From positions 1-42,892 of the forward strand of contig CAYONQ010000013.1 of NCBI GenBank assembly GCA_964405375.1: a stretch of 42,892 nt of DNA. Direction: 5' to 3'. Both the position numbers and the translations under genes were made by a program. This document shows, one piece after another, positions 14,126 through 23,078 of this stretch (the first letter of the stretch is position 1; each line of letters opens with the position of its first letter). The notes beneath the pieces were generated by a model that did no database searches, was not told the DNA's origin, and saw only the letters and a program-made list of their open reading frames with translations. Origin of the DNA: CAYONQ01 sp964405375 (GTDB lineage: Bacteria; Planctomycetota; Phycisphaerae; Sedimentisphaerales; Anaerobacaceae).

Positions 14126-17100
14126 TCATTGATTTCGGGATATATAAATCGCAGTATTGTTTCCTTCAAAAATTTCCCTGATGCTATCTTCCCTATCGAC
14201 GTGTATCTGATACTGGTGGTAATCCGGAAGATTGTGAAATATCACGTCAGCGGTTTTCGGGACGAAATCGGTAGCTGCCGGTAATGAGTCGAGCTGTTTT
14301 GTGGCAATTTCACGGCCGGCGGGGTCAAGCAGCGAAACCGTGAATGGTCCCGACGGTGCGCAGCCGATATTGTAAACTGTTGCAAGCAGAGAGCTTCCGT
14401 GTTTCCTGACATAATAGGAACTGGTCGCCAGGTCGGGCAGGTCGCCGGGTCGGGGGTAGGCCTGTACCTGGGTAAGCTCAAGGAAGACAGGCACTTTGGG
14501 CGGAACCAGCAGGGTTATCGTGTCGAAGCGGCGGAGGGTAACCTGGTCCCGGCTGACAATAGTCTCATACGTACCGTCACCGTCATGGTCGGCGTTGAGT
14601 GAGATTTTGTAACGGCCGGGGTCTAACCGGAAAAGTCGTGCCACAACCTTACGTTCGAACTCGTCGAATGAGTACATACTGACCTTCAGGGCAGTGTTGC
14701 CGGAGTATTCCACAAGCCGTGCCAGTTGTGACCCTGCTCTCTTTAGCCAGCCGACGCCGAGGGTTATGTTCACATTGGAGTCTTTGCGTGGTTCACCGGC
14801 GCTCCAGCCGCCGAGGAGTATGTCCAACATTCCGTTTATGAAGTTATTCACACAGTACTGGGACTGGTCGTCGGTATGTGTCCAGGCCTCGGTGAATCGC
14901 CATAGCCGGGCATCGTCGCTGACAACGGCGGCTTTTCGGAGCTTTTCTATAACTTTTTCCCGGTCGGTGAGAGTGTAAGGTTGTTCCGCTCTGTACCTGC
15001 CCCAGTACCACTCGAGGACGTCTTTTCCATAGAGGAATGCCTTGCCGTCTTCGTAGTTTATGGGGGTTTTGTCGGGTTTTTGCCAGTGCCAGGCCTCTTC
15101 CATAGCCCAGGTGGCGCTGCGAGGGTCTCCGAGGTTGTATATAAGGGAATTATATCGTCCGCGGACGAAGTCGCCGGTGTGGAGGCGGTCCATAGGATGA
15201 ACGCGACAGTAGCCGTCCTTGAAGTAATTGGTTTTATCGAATCCGTCAAATACATTGTTATAAAGAGCAAGGGCATCCGGATTAGAATCAAGCGGCATAT
15301 CTCCAAATGCCCTTGAGAGCATAACGGTGTCATCGTTCCATCCGCCTCCCAGTTGGCCGTCGGAGCGCTGGTGATACCGCCACCAGGTAATTATCCGTTC
15401 TCTGAAGTTCTGGAACTGCCGGAAGTGAACGGCCCAGTCGGGCGCGTTCGATGGCGCATCGAACTTTCTATCGGGCACATTGTTCATATCGATTGGCCAT
15501 CTGCCGCGGAAAAAATCACCGCTTGCATAAGCTTTGTAGATATTGGCGATTCTGTCACCCGGATTGACCTTTAGTACCGCCTGCCAGGGATATGCCATAT
15601 CAAACATACCGCCGAAGTTGTTTGGTGCGTCCACATCGGGCATTTGCTTATCCCATTGCCACAAAATCTTTTCGAAACTACGGCTATAAACCAATATATT
15701 AGGCCACATAGTTTTGATAGAGAATTTCTGCTCTGCCTTGACCCAGTCAATCTCAGGACGAAGTATTACCATCGATGGTCGGCCGGTGACGATGGAGAGG
15801 CCATCGGTGGCGAGCAGTTCGAGCCATAGCCGGTCTCCGGGCACAAGGAAGGCGGGGTCGAATTTGAGAGCTATTCTCAGTCTCGAGGCTGTGGCGGTGA
15901 ATCCATTCAGTTTCACTTCGGCGTGTGTCCAGGTGTGTGCAGGTACAGCGGCATCGTGGAGGCGGAACTGGAGGACGTTTCCCTCGGTCGGCGACGTAAC
16001 CCATAGGTCAACAATGATGGTGCCGTAGGCGAGTTTGGCCACAGCGGGCCGGCTTATCAGATGCAGCCGGTCCATTGGGCCAATTTCAACCGTTGAAGCA
16101 GCAGCACTGTCACGGGAGTTATAAATCCCTGCAACTGTTCTGTCCCGTTCAGCAAAAAGGGCCTTTAGAGCCGTAGGGTATCGGCTGTCATCAAGTTCTA
16201 CCGGTCTGGCACTGATATAGAATATTTTGTCGCCTGGCTTTATTGTAATGTCGCCATCATATACGTTGAACAGACCCACTTCGTGCAGCCGGAGGTTGCC
16301 TGAAAGTGGAAGTTTCAGGACATCACCGTCGCTGTGGAAGCCGGGCGGTGTGCCGTATTCTTTGGTGAATGGAATCCGAAGCTCTGCATCTCCAAGTCCC
16401 TTTACGGTTGTTCCATAGAAGAGGCCATCGGTCTGTGGCACCGTAACGACGGGGGTGGGGTGGAAGCTGCCGTTACGGTCTCCTTTTAAGACTTTAACGC
16501 CGTCCAGATTGCCCTCGAAGGTTATGTAGTTGACCTTTTGAGCTTTTGGAGGCAGGATGTCAGCTTTCTCGGCGTGAAAATCCGCATCACCCGGGATGAT
16601 TGTGAAGGTGCTGTATTCGTGCGGCCAGGCCAGTTCATATCGGCCATCAGCTATCCACCAGCCCTGAATTCCCTCATCGTGGATGCGCTGCGGTGTTATT
16701 TCCTTGAATATTAGAGTTCTGCCGGTTGAGGGTTCTGCTATCGGCAGAGAGGATGTATCAGTGGTAAAGGCGTTTTTGAGGCGTTCGAGGTTTTGTGAGC
16801 TGTGCGTGGAATGTTTAGGCGAGTCTTCCGGCGGTTTGTTGTTGTTAAAAAGGTTCTCAATTTCCTTGTCGGTCAGGGTGCGGGTAAAGGTATAAAGCTC
16901 ATCGTAGGTGGCCCTGGCCATAGGGAGATGGAATAGTCCCGGGCGCTGGTTTTCCCACCAGGCATCCGAGCCCATAGAGGAAGCCGCCTTGCCGGCGTTC
17001 ACCCACAGCGACAGGCCTGATGAGCGGTCCCACATAAATACAATATGGTTCCACTTATTTTCCCGCCAGAGTTTTTCAGTGCGTATGGCATGCCGGACGT

Positions 17101-17632
17101 ACCGGGCATCGGCCACATAGGCGGTTATAGTGCCATCGGGTAAGAGCTCCACCTGTATGAGGTTGCGTTCCTTGCGTCCCCAGGTTATGGTTGTCTGCTC
17201 GAAAAGGACCATCCGGGCGTTGGGTGTTTGTGGCTGGGAGGGGCCTTTAACCCAGAATGCGACTGCGCCGCAAGCGGGATGAATCTTGCCGGCCCCCCAG
17301 ATAAATAGCTGGTCGTAGCCCGTTCCCTTCACCCCGCGTTCACCGACATGACCGATAATTGCGGTTACGAGGTCCAGATTGACACCGCTCATATCGTCCC
17401 GCTCATACTCGAGAGGAACTGCACCGAGATATAGCCCGTTACCAAAACGGCCCTTAGCGAGCTGCCATTTGCGCTCTTCAATGGTTTTCAGCCGTGTCTG
17501 ATAAATCCAATCATCGCCAAGGAAGTCGAGATTATCAAAGGAAAGGTAATACGAAACAGGACCCGTCTGGCCGGCAAACACTGATGAAACCATCGATAAT
17601 AATACTAACGCATACAAAATAATACTTCTCAT
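14126..17632 (-). CDS. Large secreted LamG-domain protein, putative polysaccharide-active
   Basis: 1168 residues with a signal peptide (MRSIILYALVLLSMVSSVFAG, cleavage about 20/21). Residues about 70-270 form a LamG/concanavalin-like lectin domain (GAVAFWVKGP, WNHIVFMWDRSSGLSLWVNA, YDELYTFTRTLTDKEIENLF). About 290-700 is beta-rich. About 720-1010 is helical with many aromatic residues (FRERIITWWRYHQRSDGQLGGGWNDD, ATWAMEEAWHWQ), suggesting an alpha/alpha-toroid like those of polysaccharide lyases and glycoside hydrolases. About 1060-1168 is a CARDB-like adhesion fold (PGDLPDLATSSYYV ... IREIFEGNNTA). Catalytic residues cannot be named. Divergent from another secreted protein (17876), implying a shared polysaccharide role. 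Domain calls are by eye. Confidence 0.7.
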   Translation of the reverse strand: MRSIILYALVLLSMVSSVFAGQTGPVSYYLSFDNLDFLGDDWIYQTRLKTIEERKWQLAKGRFGNGLYLGAVPLEYERDDMSGVNLDLVTAIIGHVGERGVKGTGYDQLFIWGAGKIHPACGAVAFWVKGPSQPQTPNARMVLFEQTTITWGRKERNLIQVELLPDGTITAYVADARYVRHAIRTEKLWRENKWNHIVFMWDRSSGLSLWVNAGKAASSMGSDAWWENQRPGLFHLPMARATYDELYTFTRTLTDKEIENLFNNNKPPEDSPKHSTHSSQNLERLKNAFTTDTSSLPIAEPSTGRTLIFKEITPQRIHDEGIQGWWIADGRYELAWPHEYSTFTIIPGDADFHAEKADILPPKAQKVNYITFEGNLDGVKVLKGDRNGSFHPTPVVTVPQTDGLFYGTTVKGLGDAELRIPFTKEYGTPPGFHSDGDVLKLPLSGNLRLHEVGLFNVYDGDITIKPGDKIFYISARPVELDDSRYPTALKALFAERDRTVAGIYNSRDSAAASTVEIGPMDRLHLISRPAVAKLAYGTIIVDLWVTSPTEGNVLQFRLHDAAVPAHTWTHAEVKLNGFTATASRLRIALKFDPAFLVPGDRLWLELLATDGLSIVTGRPSMVILRPEIDWVKAEQKFSIKTMWPNILVYSRSFEKILWQWDKQMPDVDAPNNFGGMFDMAYPWQAVLKVNPGDRIANIYKAYASGDFFRGRWPIDMNNVPDRKFDAPSNAPDWAVHFRQFQNFRERIITWWRYHQRSDGQLGGGWNDDTVMLSRAFGDMPLDSNPDALALYNNVFDGFDKTNYFKDGYCRVHPMDRLHTGDFVRGRYNSLIYNLGDPRSATWAMEEAWHWQKPDKTPINYEDGKAFLYGKDVLEWYWGRYRAEQPYTLTDREKVIEKLRKAAVVSDDARLWRFTEAWTHTDDQSQYCVNNFINGMLDILLGGWSAGEPRKDSNVNITLGVGWLKRAGSQLARLVEYSGNTALKVSMYSFDEFERKVVARLFRLDPGRYKISLNADHDGDGTYETIVSRDQVTLRRFDTITLLVPPKVPVFLELTQVQAYPRPGDLPDLATSSYYVRKHGSSLLATVYNIGCAPSGPFTVSLLDPAGREIATKQLDSLPAATDFVPKTADVIFHNLPDYHQYQIHVDREDSIREIFEGNNTAIYISRNQ

Positions 17633-17764
17633 AATTCTGACTCATTCAATCGGTAATACTACGAGTTAACGCGGTTATAAGTTATTTTTATTATTTCACA
17701 ATAGCAATCACATACAAGCTTTTTTTGTGAAATTTTCCTTGTCCAACTTCTTAGGATAAAATTC

Positions 17765-17793
17765 TTGAAATAGTCGTTCGGAGAAACTAATAT
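17765..17793 (+). promoter_or_regulatory. Predicted sigma-70 promoter for the DUF4861 gene
   Basis: TTGAAA (17765-17770), a 17-nt spacer, TAATAT (17788-17793), 82 nt before the preferred start. Upstream, TTTCACAA ... TTGTGAAA arms about 24 nt apart may be an operator for the divergent pair. Confidence 0.55.
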
Positions 17794-17875
17794 GTGAAAA
17801 TGAATGGCCGGTATGGTTGTCGGTCAACTTAAAGGAAAACCTGGTTCATATTATTTTATGGAAGGAGCTAAAAGT

Positions 17876-19240
17876 ATGCATAATCGAATGTTTTTTGCAA
17901 TGCTTTGTTTTTTGGTTTCTCTGTGGTGGCCTCGGCCGGTCATCGCCGCATCCGACGACTGGTACACGGATGGCAGATTTGCGCCGACGGTCCGCGTCAA
18001 GCTGATTCTGGTCAATTCAGAGGGCATCGACCGACAGCAGTGCCCCATCGTCGTTAAACGCAGCACGATGCCAGTTGTGAACTTCATCTCCGATAACCTG
18101 GTAGTGGTTGACCCGTTGCTGCACGGGGCGACCGGAGAAGAGAAAGAACCGGAACCCGGCGTTCAGGTACGCTCGTCCCCTGAGGAAATCAACGGCCATT
18201 ATCTGCCGTTTCAGCTCGACGACATTGACCAGGATGGTATGTGGGATGAGCTGTTTTTTATGACCGACATAAAGGCCAACGAGTCCAAGACAATTTACCT
18301 GTATCTGTCCTACGATACAAAGAGCCGCAGCGGGGCGTTCCCGCACCAGACCCACGCCGAGATAGGCCGTTATGGCAAGCACTACGTTCCCTGGTGGGAG
18401 TCGAAATCGATGGGCTGGAAGCTGTGGTTTCTTGACAGCGTCGATATGTACGGCAAGCGCATACCAAAATTGGTGGCCAACCACGAAAACACGCTGGGTC
18501 TGTCCGGCCACAGCCATCCGCGTGACTACGGCAACGACATTATGTGGGTGAGCGATACCTTCGGTGCCAGCGCCGTCTGTCTGATTGAGGAGCCAGAGAA
18601 TGTTGAGAACGTTTCCCGGCCACGCTTTAGCCCCACAAAGGACAAGGGCCCGCTCTACGACACTCGCTTCGCCCACCATGTAATCGCCAATGGTCCGCTG
18701 CGTTCCATTATTCGAACCGACTTGATGAACTGGCAGACCGGCAAGGGCGAATATGAGCTGCGGCAGCACTACACCGCTTATGCCGGCAAGAGCTACTCGA
18801 CCTGCAAGGTGCAATATACGAAATTCCTGCCCGAGGACAACGACATTGAGCTCGGCGTGGGGATGCGCAAAATCATGGACGAATACAAGACGTATCAGCA
18901 GGGCGGCACCATTATCTCCAACGGCAAGGATATGGACCTCTGGGACATCAATAAGACTCTGAAGGAAGGTGAGAAATACATTGTTGCCTGGGAAGCCATT
19001 GCCCTGGTCGTCAGGGACGAGTATAAGCCGCGCTATCAGGCGATAGATGCGTACGGCGGCAACCATCTTCTGCGTATTCCGGTGACCGAGGAGCTCGGCT
19101 ACGAGTTTATGATGTTAAGCGGCTGGAGCGAGGGCTATGTGAATTCAACCGAGCAACAGTTCCAGGACTACGTCCTTAAGACTGCCCGGGAATATAACAG
19201 CCCTGTTAAGGTGACGGGGTTTACAGTCGAGCGCAGGTAA
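17876..19240 (+). CDS. Secreted DUF4861-family protein
   Basis: 454 residues from ATG 17876, preceded by GGAAGGAGC at ideal spacing; the frame opens earlier (17804) without such a site. A signal peptide (MHNRMFFAMLCFLVSLWWPRPVIAA) is followed by the typical DUF4861 opening: VKLILVNSEGIDRQQCPIVVKRS, then VDPLL, YLPFQLDDIDQDGMWDELFFMTDIKANESKTIYLYLS. The middle has RYGKHYVPWWESKSMGWKLWF, and the family's LRSIIRTDLMNWQTGKGEYELRQHYTAYAG follows. DUF4861 proteins sit in polysaccharide-utilisation regions (ulvan, alginate, pectin-like substrates) and some have lyase or hydrolase roles; the substrate here is unknown. Divergent from the LamG protein. Confidence 0.8.
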   Translation: MHNRMFFAMLCFLVSLWWPRPVIAASDDWYTDGRFAPTVRVKLILVNSEGIDRQQCPIVVKRSTMPVVNFISDNLVVVDPLLHGATGEEKEPEPGVQVRSSPEEINGHYLPFQLDDIDQDGMWDELFFMTDIKANESKTIYLYLSYDTKSRSGAFPHQTHAEIGRYGKHYVPWWESKSMGWKLWFLDSVDMYGKRIPKLVANHENTLGLSGHSHPRDYGNDIMWVSDTFGASAVCLIEEPENVENVSRPRFSPTKDKGPLYDTRFAHHVIANGPLRSIIRTDLMNWQTGKGEYELRQHYTAYAGKSYSTCKVQYTKFLPEDNDIELGVGMRKIMDEYKTYQQGGTIISNGKDMDLWDINKTLKEGEKYIVAWEAIALVVRDEYKPRYQAIDAYGGNHLLRIPVTEELGYEFMMLSGWSEGYVNSTEQQFQDYVLKTAREYNSPVKVTGFTVERR

Positions 19241-19297
19241 ATGCTTGCTTAATAAGCAAGTGCGGCGGTAACAGCATTGCTTTTTGGTTCTATGGGT

Positions 19298-20008
19298 TTA
19301 GTCTTCGAGCGGCTCGAATTCGTCTTTGACAGCGCCGCATTCCGGACAGGTCCAGTTGTCGGGCAGGTCATTGAAGGCGGTTCCGGGGTCGATGGCGCCG
19401 TCAAAGTCGCCGACAGCGGGGTCGTAAATGTAGCCGCAAACAAGACATTTGTATTTGGTCATATTTTTTGGTCCTTTTATTGTTTTTGATTTTGGTGTTA
19501 CCTTTATGTATGTTGCAGCGGTTTCGGGGGTTTTGCCATGCTTTATATTCCGGTAGTAGTCATAGGTCATCGGCTGGTTATCGTTGTCGAGTGTTTGAGA
19601 AGCCATTATCTTTGCGATAAATAAGGTGTGGGTCAGGACGTCGATGCTGTCGGCAACCTCGGCCTCGAAGAAGCCGACGGTGTTGTCCAGAATTATCGGT
19701 GAACCGGTCCGGCCTACCTTATAATTGACGCCTTCAAATTTATCGATGTCTCTGCCGGAGCGAAAGCCAAACCTTCCAATGAAAGGTATCGGGGTCTGCT
19801 GAGAGAGGATAGAGGCGGCGAAGACCCTGCTTTCGGTGATGTATTCGTGGGTTAAGGACTGCCTGTTGATGCTGGCGGCGACCATCGGCGGTTCGGGGGT
19901 CAGTTGAAATACGGTGTTTACGATGCAGCCGTTGAATCTGCCGTTCTTTTTCGAGCTGACTATGAGCATACCGTAACTTAATTTGAACAGCGATTCCAAG
20001 TCTAACAT
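19298..20008 (-). CDS. hrb: Flavin reductase-rubredoxin fusion (high-molecular-weight rubredoxin type)
   Basis: 236 residues from ATG 20008 (MLDLESLFKLSYGMLIVSS); the frame extends to a TTG at 20041. Residues 1-150 form a flavin-reductase split-barrel FMN domain (NGCIVNTVFQLTPEPPMVAASINRQSLTHEYI). Residues 183-236 form a complete rubredoxin: YKCLVCGYIYDP ... WTCPECGAVKDEFE, both CxxCG pairs intact. In Moorella such a protein passes electrons from NADH to the flavodiiron oxygen reductase FprA, which is encoded two genes upstream here. The linker carries ATG 19462 preceded by AAAAGGACC, so free rubredoxin could also be made. Last gene of the detoxification operon. Confidence 0.88.
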   Translation of the reverse strand: MLDLESLFKLSYGMLIVSSKKNGRFNGCIVNTVFQLTPEPPMVAASINRQSLTHEYITESRVFAASILSQQTPIPFIGRFGFRSGRDIDKFEGVNYKVGRTGSPIILDNTVGFFEAEVADSIDVLTHTLFIAKIMASQTLDNDNQPMTYDYYRNIKHGKTPETAATYIKVTPKSKTIKGPKNMTKYKCLVCGYIYDPAVGDFDGAIDPGTAFNDLPDNWTCPECGAVKDEFEPLED

Positions 20009-20062
20009 CTGTGCTACCTGAAGCAGTTTTGCCGCCGACAATTAGTTCTGAGCAGGATTTAT

Positions 20063-20560
20063 TTATTTCAAATCCGCCAGTTTCTGGGCCAAGAGGACAA
20101 TATGGCCTTGCTCTTCTCTGATAATGTCTTCGACCTTTTCCTTTCCGGTTTCTGCAGGCACGAAATTTTTCAGGCCAACATAGAAAACGATGGAGTCCTT
20201 TTCGGCCTCGATGGCCATTTTGAGTATTTCGGCTGGTGTTTGTTTTCCCGTAAGCTGTTCGGCAGGGTCTTTTTTCAGGTCGAAGACGTGACCGGAAGCC
20301 ATTGCCTGCAGATAAAGGGCCATTTCGTTTTCGGGGTCGAAGGTTATCAGCTCTCGCTGTTTGTAGGAAATCTGCTTTCTCATATTTGCGAAGGTTTCCT
20401 CGTGCTCTGCCTCCATATCGGCGAGGTCTAACAGGGTTTTATGCAGGTCGCTGCCGGAGAGGGCCTGTGCGGCCTTGCGATAGAACTTTACGCCGTTTCT
20501 CTCAATCTGCTCAGCGATTTCGAAGATTTCAAAGGCGTTAAAGGTGATAGCCATTGTCAT
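20063..20560 (-). CDS. Ferritin-like diiron protein (rubrerythrin family, no rubredoxin domain)
   Basis: About 165 residues. A four-helix bundle with the carboxylate ligands visible as EQIERNGVKFYRKAAQ, DMEAEHEETF, AEKDSIVFYVGL and IIREEQGHIVLLAQ, i.e. the repeated E...E..H pattern. The C-terminal rubredoxin-like domain of classical rubrerythrin is absent. Probable peroxide reduction using a neighbouring rubredoxin. Start: ATG 20560 forms an ATGA overlap with the superoxide reductase stop (translational coupling); ATG 20554 is 9 nt from GGAAAGG and equally plausible. The predicted frame continues upstream but only through the dfx gene. Confidence 0.87.
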   Translation of the reverse strand: MTMAITFNAFEIFEIAEQIERNGVKFYRKAAQALSGSDLHKTLLDLADMEAEHEETFANMRKQISYKQRELITFDPENEMALYLQAMASGHVFDLKKDPAEQLTGKQTPAEILKMAIEAEKDSIVFYVGLKNFVPAETGKEKVEDIIREEQGHIVLLAQKLADLK

Positions 20561-20934
20561 TGTCCTTTCCATAATCCGTGAATATTGCAATGTTCGCGTG
20601 CGGTAACCGCATCCGCCTCTATGTTGAATGTCGCCTCTGGTGCGTCGCCGGGGTTTAAGAATTGTCGATACGCCCTGCCGTCGGCGATAATCTCAATCCA
20701 CTCGATATGGTGTTTTTCCTCCATAGGATGCGGGACGGACCCGACTTTTACCTTGACGCCGCCATCGATTTTTTCGATTACGGGGACGTGTTTTTCTTTT
20801 CCTTCGTCGGCGGTTTTTGCAACGAGGTTTTCCATCGGCTCACCGCAGCAGACCAGCTCGCCGGCTCCGCCGTGCAGCACCTCGACGATATTGCCGCATA
20901 TAGTGCATCTGTAGATTTGAAGTTTTTCAGCCAT
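20557..20934 (-). CDS. dfx: Desulfoferrodoxin / superoxide reductase (2Fe type)
   Basis: 125 residues. An N-terminal desulforedoxin-like centre with CTIC (10-13) and CC (29-30) binds a structural FeCys4. The catalytic domain has EKHVPVIE, GSVPHPMEEKHHIEWIE and C-terminal REHCNIHGLWK, the His4Cys site that reduces superoxide to H2O2 without releasing O2. All ligands are intact. H2O2 produced would be removed by the rubrerythrins encoded on either side. It ends in an ATGA overlap with the ferritin-like gene. Cytoplasmic. The ribosome binding site GAAAGGGGAAAG precedes ATG 20934. Confidence 0.94.
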   Translation of the reverse strand: MAEKLQIYRCTICGNIVEVLHGGAGELVCCGEPMENLVAKTADEGKEKHVPVIEKIDGGVKVKVGSVPHPMEEKHHIEWIEIIADGRAYRQFLNPGDAPEATFNIEADAVTAREHCNIHGLWKGQ

Positions 20935-21001
20935 AACTTTCCCCTTTCACAGTTTTGTAGTTGTAATTTTTTTTATTCAATTTAATTTTAGAAATTATTT
21001 T

Positions 21002-22189
21002 TTAATCGGCGATTTTAAGCTGCTTGTGTTTAGTGAGGATTTCGTCAGCCAGCTTGTCGAGGGCCGTAAAATCACCGTCTTTAGGATACCCCTTTGCGAC
21101 CACCGGCTCAAGTATTTCTACCTTAAGATTCGAAATAAGCGATGTAATCTGCTCGACCATTCTGCCGCCCCAGCCGTAGGAGCCGATAATTGAGGCGAAT
21201 TTTGTCTTCGGCCTGAGCGCATTTGCCAGAATCGCTGCATAGGCGACCTGCGGGTGTGCAGCCGTCAGGACGGTCGGAGAGCCAATGACGATTGTGGCCG
21301 CATCGACAAGCGCCATTGCCAGCTTGCCGATATCGGTTGCGGCAAGGTCGAACTGCTTGACCGTAATGGCTCTTTCAATCAGGGCGTCCACAAAATAGTC
21401 AACCATTTTTCCCGTGCTTGCGTGCATTGAGATATAGGGCAGCACCACTTCGTTTTTGACCCGGTCGCTCGTCCAATCCTTATAGGCGTCTATGATAAAG
21501 CGAGGGTTATTGTAAATAGGGCCGTGACTTGAGGCGATTATCTCAATATCGAGTGGCTCTATTTTTTCGAGGTTCTTTTTTATCTGCGTTCTGAACGGCA
21601 TCATTATCTCGGCGTAATATCGCTTGGCCGCCTCGTAAACAACCGCTTCATCATCGACGAACAGCCCGCTTGCGGCAAGGTGTGAGCCGAAGAAGTCACA
21701 GGGGAAAAGTATTTTATCCTCCTGCAGATACGTTGCCAGTGTCTCCGGCCAGTGTACCCAGGGAACATAAACGAACTGGAGGGTCTTATCGCCGAGAGAA
21801 AGCGTTTCGCCGTCATCGACAGTGATGAATTTATCTTCATCGATGTTCAATAAATCGATGAGCATACCCTTACATTTCGGATTTGTTACGACCTTTGCGT
21901 TAGGGTAAAGCATCAACACATCCGGTATGCTGCCGGAATGGTCCTGCTCGGCGTGGTGGGCGATGACATAGTCAATTTTGTCAATTCCCAGTTTGAGGAG
22001 GTTGTCTATCAGGACGGTTGTTTTTGTAGGGTCAACGGTGTCCAGAAGCGTCGTTTTTTCGCCGGCCTTTACCAGATAGGCGTTATAGCTTGTGCCGTCG
22101 GGCAGGGGTATTAGCTCGTCAAATAGCCTTCTGTCCCAGTCGATTGCTCCTACAGCGTAAATGCCCGGCTTTAGCTGTCTCATTACCAT
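21002..22189 (-). CDS. fprA: A-type flavodiiron protein (oxygen/NO reductase)
   Basis: 395 residues. The N-terminal metallo-beta-lactamase domain carries the diiron ligands H79-x-E81-x-D83-H84 (HAEQDHSG), then WVHWPETLATYL, FPCDFFGSH and SSHGPIY. Residues about 255-390 are a flavodoxin domain (VLPYISMHASTGKMVDYFV, VIGSPTVLTAAHPQVAYA, FASIIGSYGWGG). This is the usual class A layout with no extra domain. The enzyme reduces O2 to water (or NO to N2O) with electrons from rubredoxin; the hrb gene in the same operon is the likely donor. ATG 22189 (MVMRQLKPGI) has AGGAGATGG overlapping and just upstream. Confidence 0.95.
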   Translation of the reverse strand: MVMRQLKPGIYAVGAIDWDRRLFDELIPLPDGTSYNAYLVKAGEKTTLLDTVDPTKTTVLIDNLLKLGIDKIDYVIAHHAEQDHSGSIPDVLMLYPNAKVVTNPKCKGMLIDLLNIDEDKFITVDDGETLSLGDKTLQFVYVPWVHWPETLATYLQEDKILFPCDFFGSHLAASGLFVDDEAVVYEAAKRYYAEIMMPFRTQIKKNLEKIEPLDIEIIASSHGPIYNNPRFIIDAYKDWTSDRVKNEVVLPYISMHASTGKMVDYFVDALIERAITVKQFDLAATDIGKLAMALVDAATIVIGSPTVLTAAHPQVAYAAILANALRPKTKFASIIGSYGWGGRMVEQITSLISNLKVEILEPVVAKGYPKDGDFTALDKLADEILTKHKQLKIAD

Positions 22190-22237
22190 CTCCTTGATTT
22201 TTCGGCTGCAGTGAAGCCGGCGGAATAAATCGCTTCT

Positions 22238-22810
22238 TTAGTAATTGACGGCCTCCAGCTCAAAGTAGCTTTTCGGGTGTGCACAGGATGGGCACTCGTC
22301 GGGCGGCTCGGTACCTTCGTGGACATAGCCGCAATTTCTGCAGACCCATCTTACGGGTTTTTCGCGCTTGAAGACGGTTCCATCGGTCAAGTTCTTTATC
22401 AGGGCACGGTATCTTTCTTCGTGGTGTTTTTCGGCGACGGCGATTTCTCTAAATACTGTGGCGATTTCGGCAAACCCTTCTTTGTCGGCGGTCTCTGCGA
22501 AGCCCGGGTACATCTCGGTATGTTCGTAATGTTCGCCGGCTGCGGCAGCTTTTAGATTCTCAAGCGTGCCGCCGATGATGCCGGCGGGGAATGCTGCGGT
22601 GATTTCGACCTCGCCGCCTTCCAGAAATTTAAATTCCCGCTTGGCGTGCTCTTTCTCCTGGTTGGCGGTTTCCTCAAAAATGGCGGAAATCTGCATAAGG
22701 CCGTCTTTTCTTGCCTGGCTTGCGAAATACGTGTAACGGTTCCTCGCCTGAGATTCGCCTGCGAAGGCGGTCAGCAGGTTCTTTTCGGTTTGTGTGCCTT
22801 TTAGCCCCAT
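22238..22810 (-). CDS. rbr: Rubrerythrin
   Basis: 190 residues: a four-helix diiron domain with EETANQEKEHAKREF and EIAVAEKHHEERY, then a C-terminal rubredoxin-like FeCys4 domain (CRNCGYVHEGTEPPDECPSCAHPKSYFE). It reduces H2O2 to water in anaerobes. The starting MGLKGTQTEKNLLTAFAGESQARNRYTYFA is the classic family opening. GAAGGAGG lies 7-8 nt before ATG 22810, and a promoter-like pair is upstream, so this is the first and probably best-expressed gene of the operon rbr-fprA-dfx-ferritin-hrb. Confidence 0.95.
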   Translation of the reverse strand: MGLKGTQTEKNLLTAFAGESQARNRYTYFASQARKDGLMQISAIFEETANQEKEHAKREFKFLEGGEVEITAAFPAGIIGGTLENLKAAAAGEHYEHTEMYPGFAETADKEGFAEIATVFREIAVAEKHHEERYRALIKNLTDGTVFKREKPVRWVCRNCGYVHEGTEPPDECPSCAHPKSYFELEAVNY

Positions 22811-22834
22811 TTGATACCTCCTTCTGTGTAAATT

Positions 22835-22862
22835 TTAATACTTTGCAAATCTACTTTTTCAA
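22835..22862 (-). promoter_or_regulatory. Predicted promoter of the oxidative-stress operon
   Basis: On the reverse strand, TTGAAA (22862-22857), a 16-nt spacer, TATTAA (22840-22835), with the start codon 25 nt further on. No clear PerR box (TTATAATNATTATAA) was seen. Confidence 0.5.
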
Positions 22863-23002
22863 TACGAGGTAATCTCTTTTTGGTTCTGTAATATTGTCAG
22901 CAGCTCACGGTAAAAATCAACAATTATTTTGCACTTTCCACACTTAAAATTCTGACGGTTTTTCGGGGGATAGTCTGTTATGTTGCCCGTAAGCTGGATT
23001 GG

Positions 23003-23031
23003 TTGCGGCTCGTCGGCTATTCTACTATAAT
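23003..23031 (+). promoter_or_regulatory. Predicted sigma-70 promoter
   Basis: TTGCGG, 17-nt spacer, consensus TATAAT (23026-23031), 48 nt before the start codon at 23079. Confidence 0.65.
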
Positions 23032-23078
23032 GCGGTTCTGGTATAGTTTTTTCAAAAAATCACAGGGGTATCGGAGAA

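Noticed and set aside
18017..19066. 349-codon frame antisense to the DUF4861 gene
   Set aside because: Long only because of codon bias on the opposite strand; the + strand gene has a signal peptide, family match and ribosome binding site.
22811..23078. PerR or Fur operator for the detoxification operon
   Set aside because: Only AT-rich stretches were seen; no 15-bp dyad close to the consensus.
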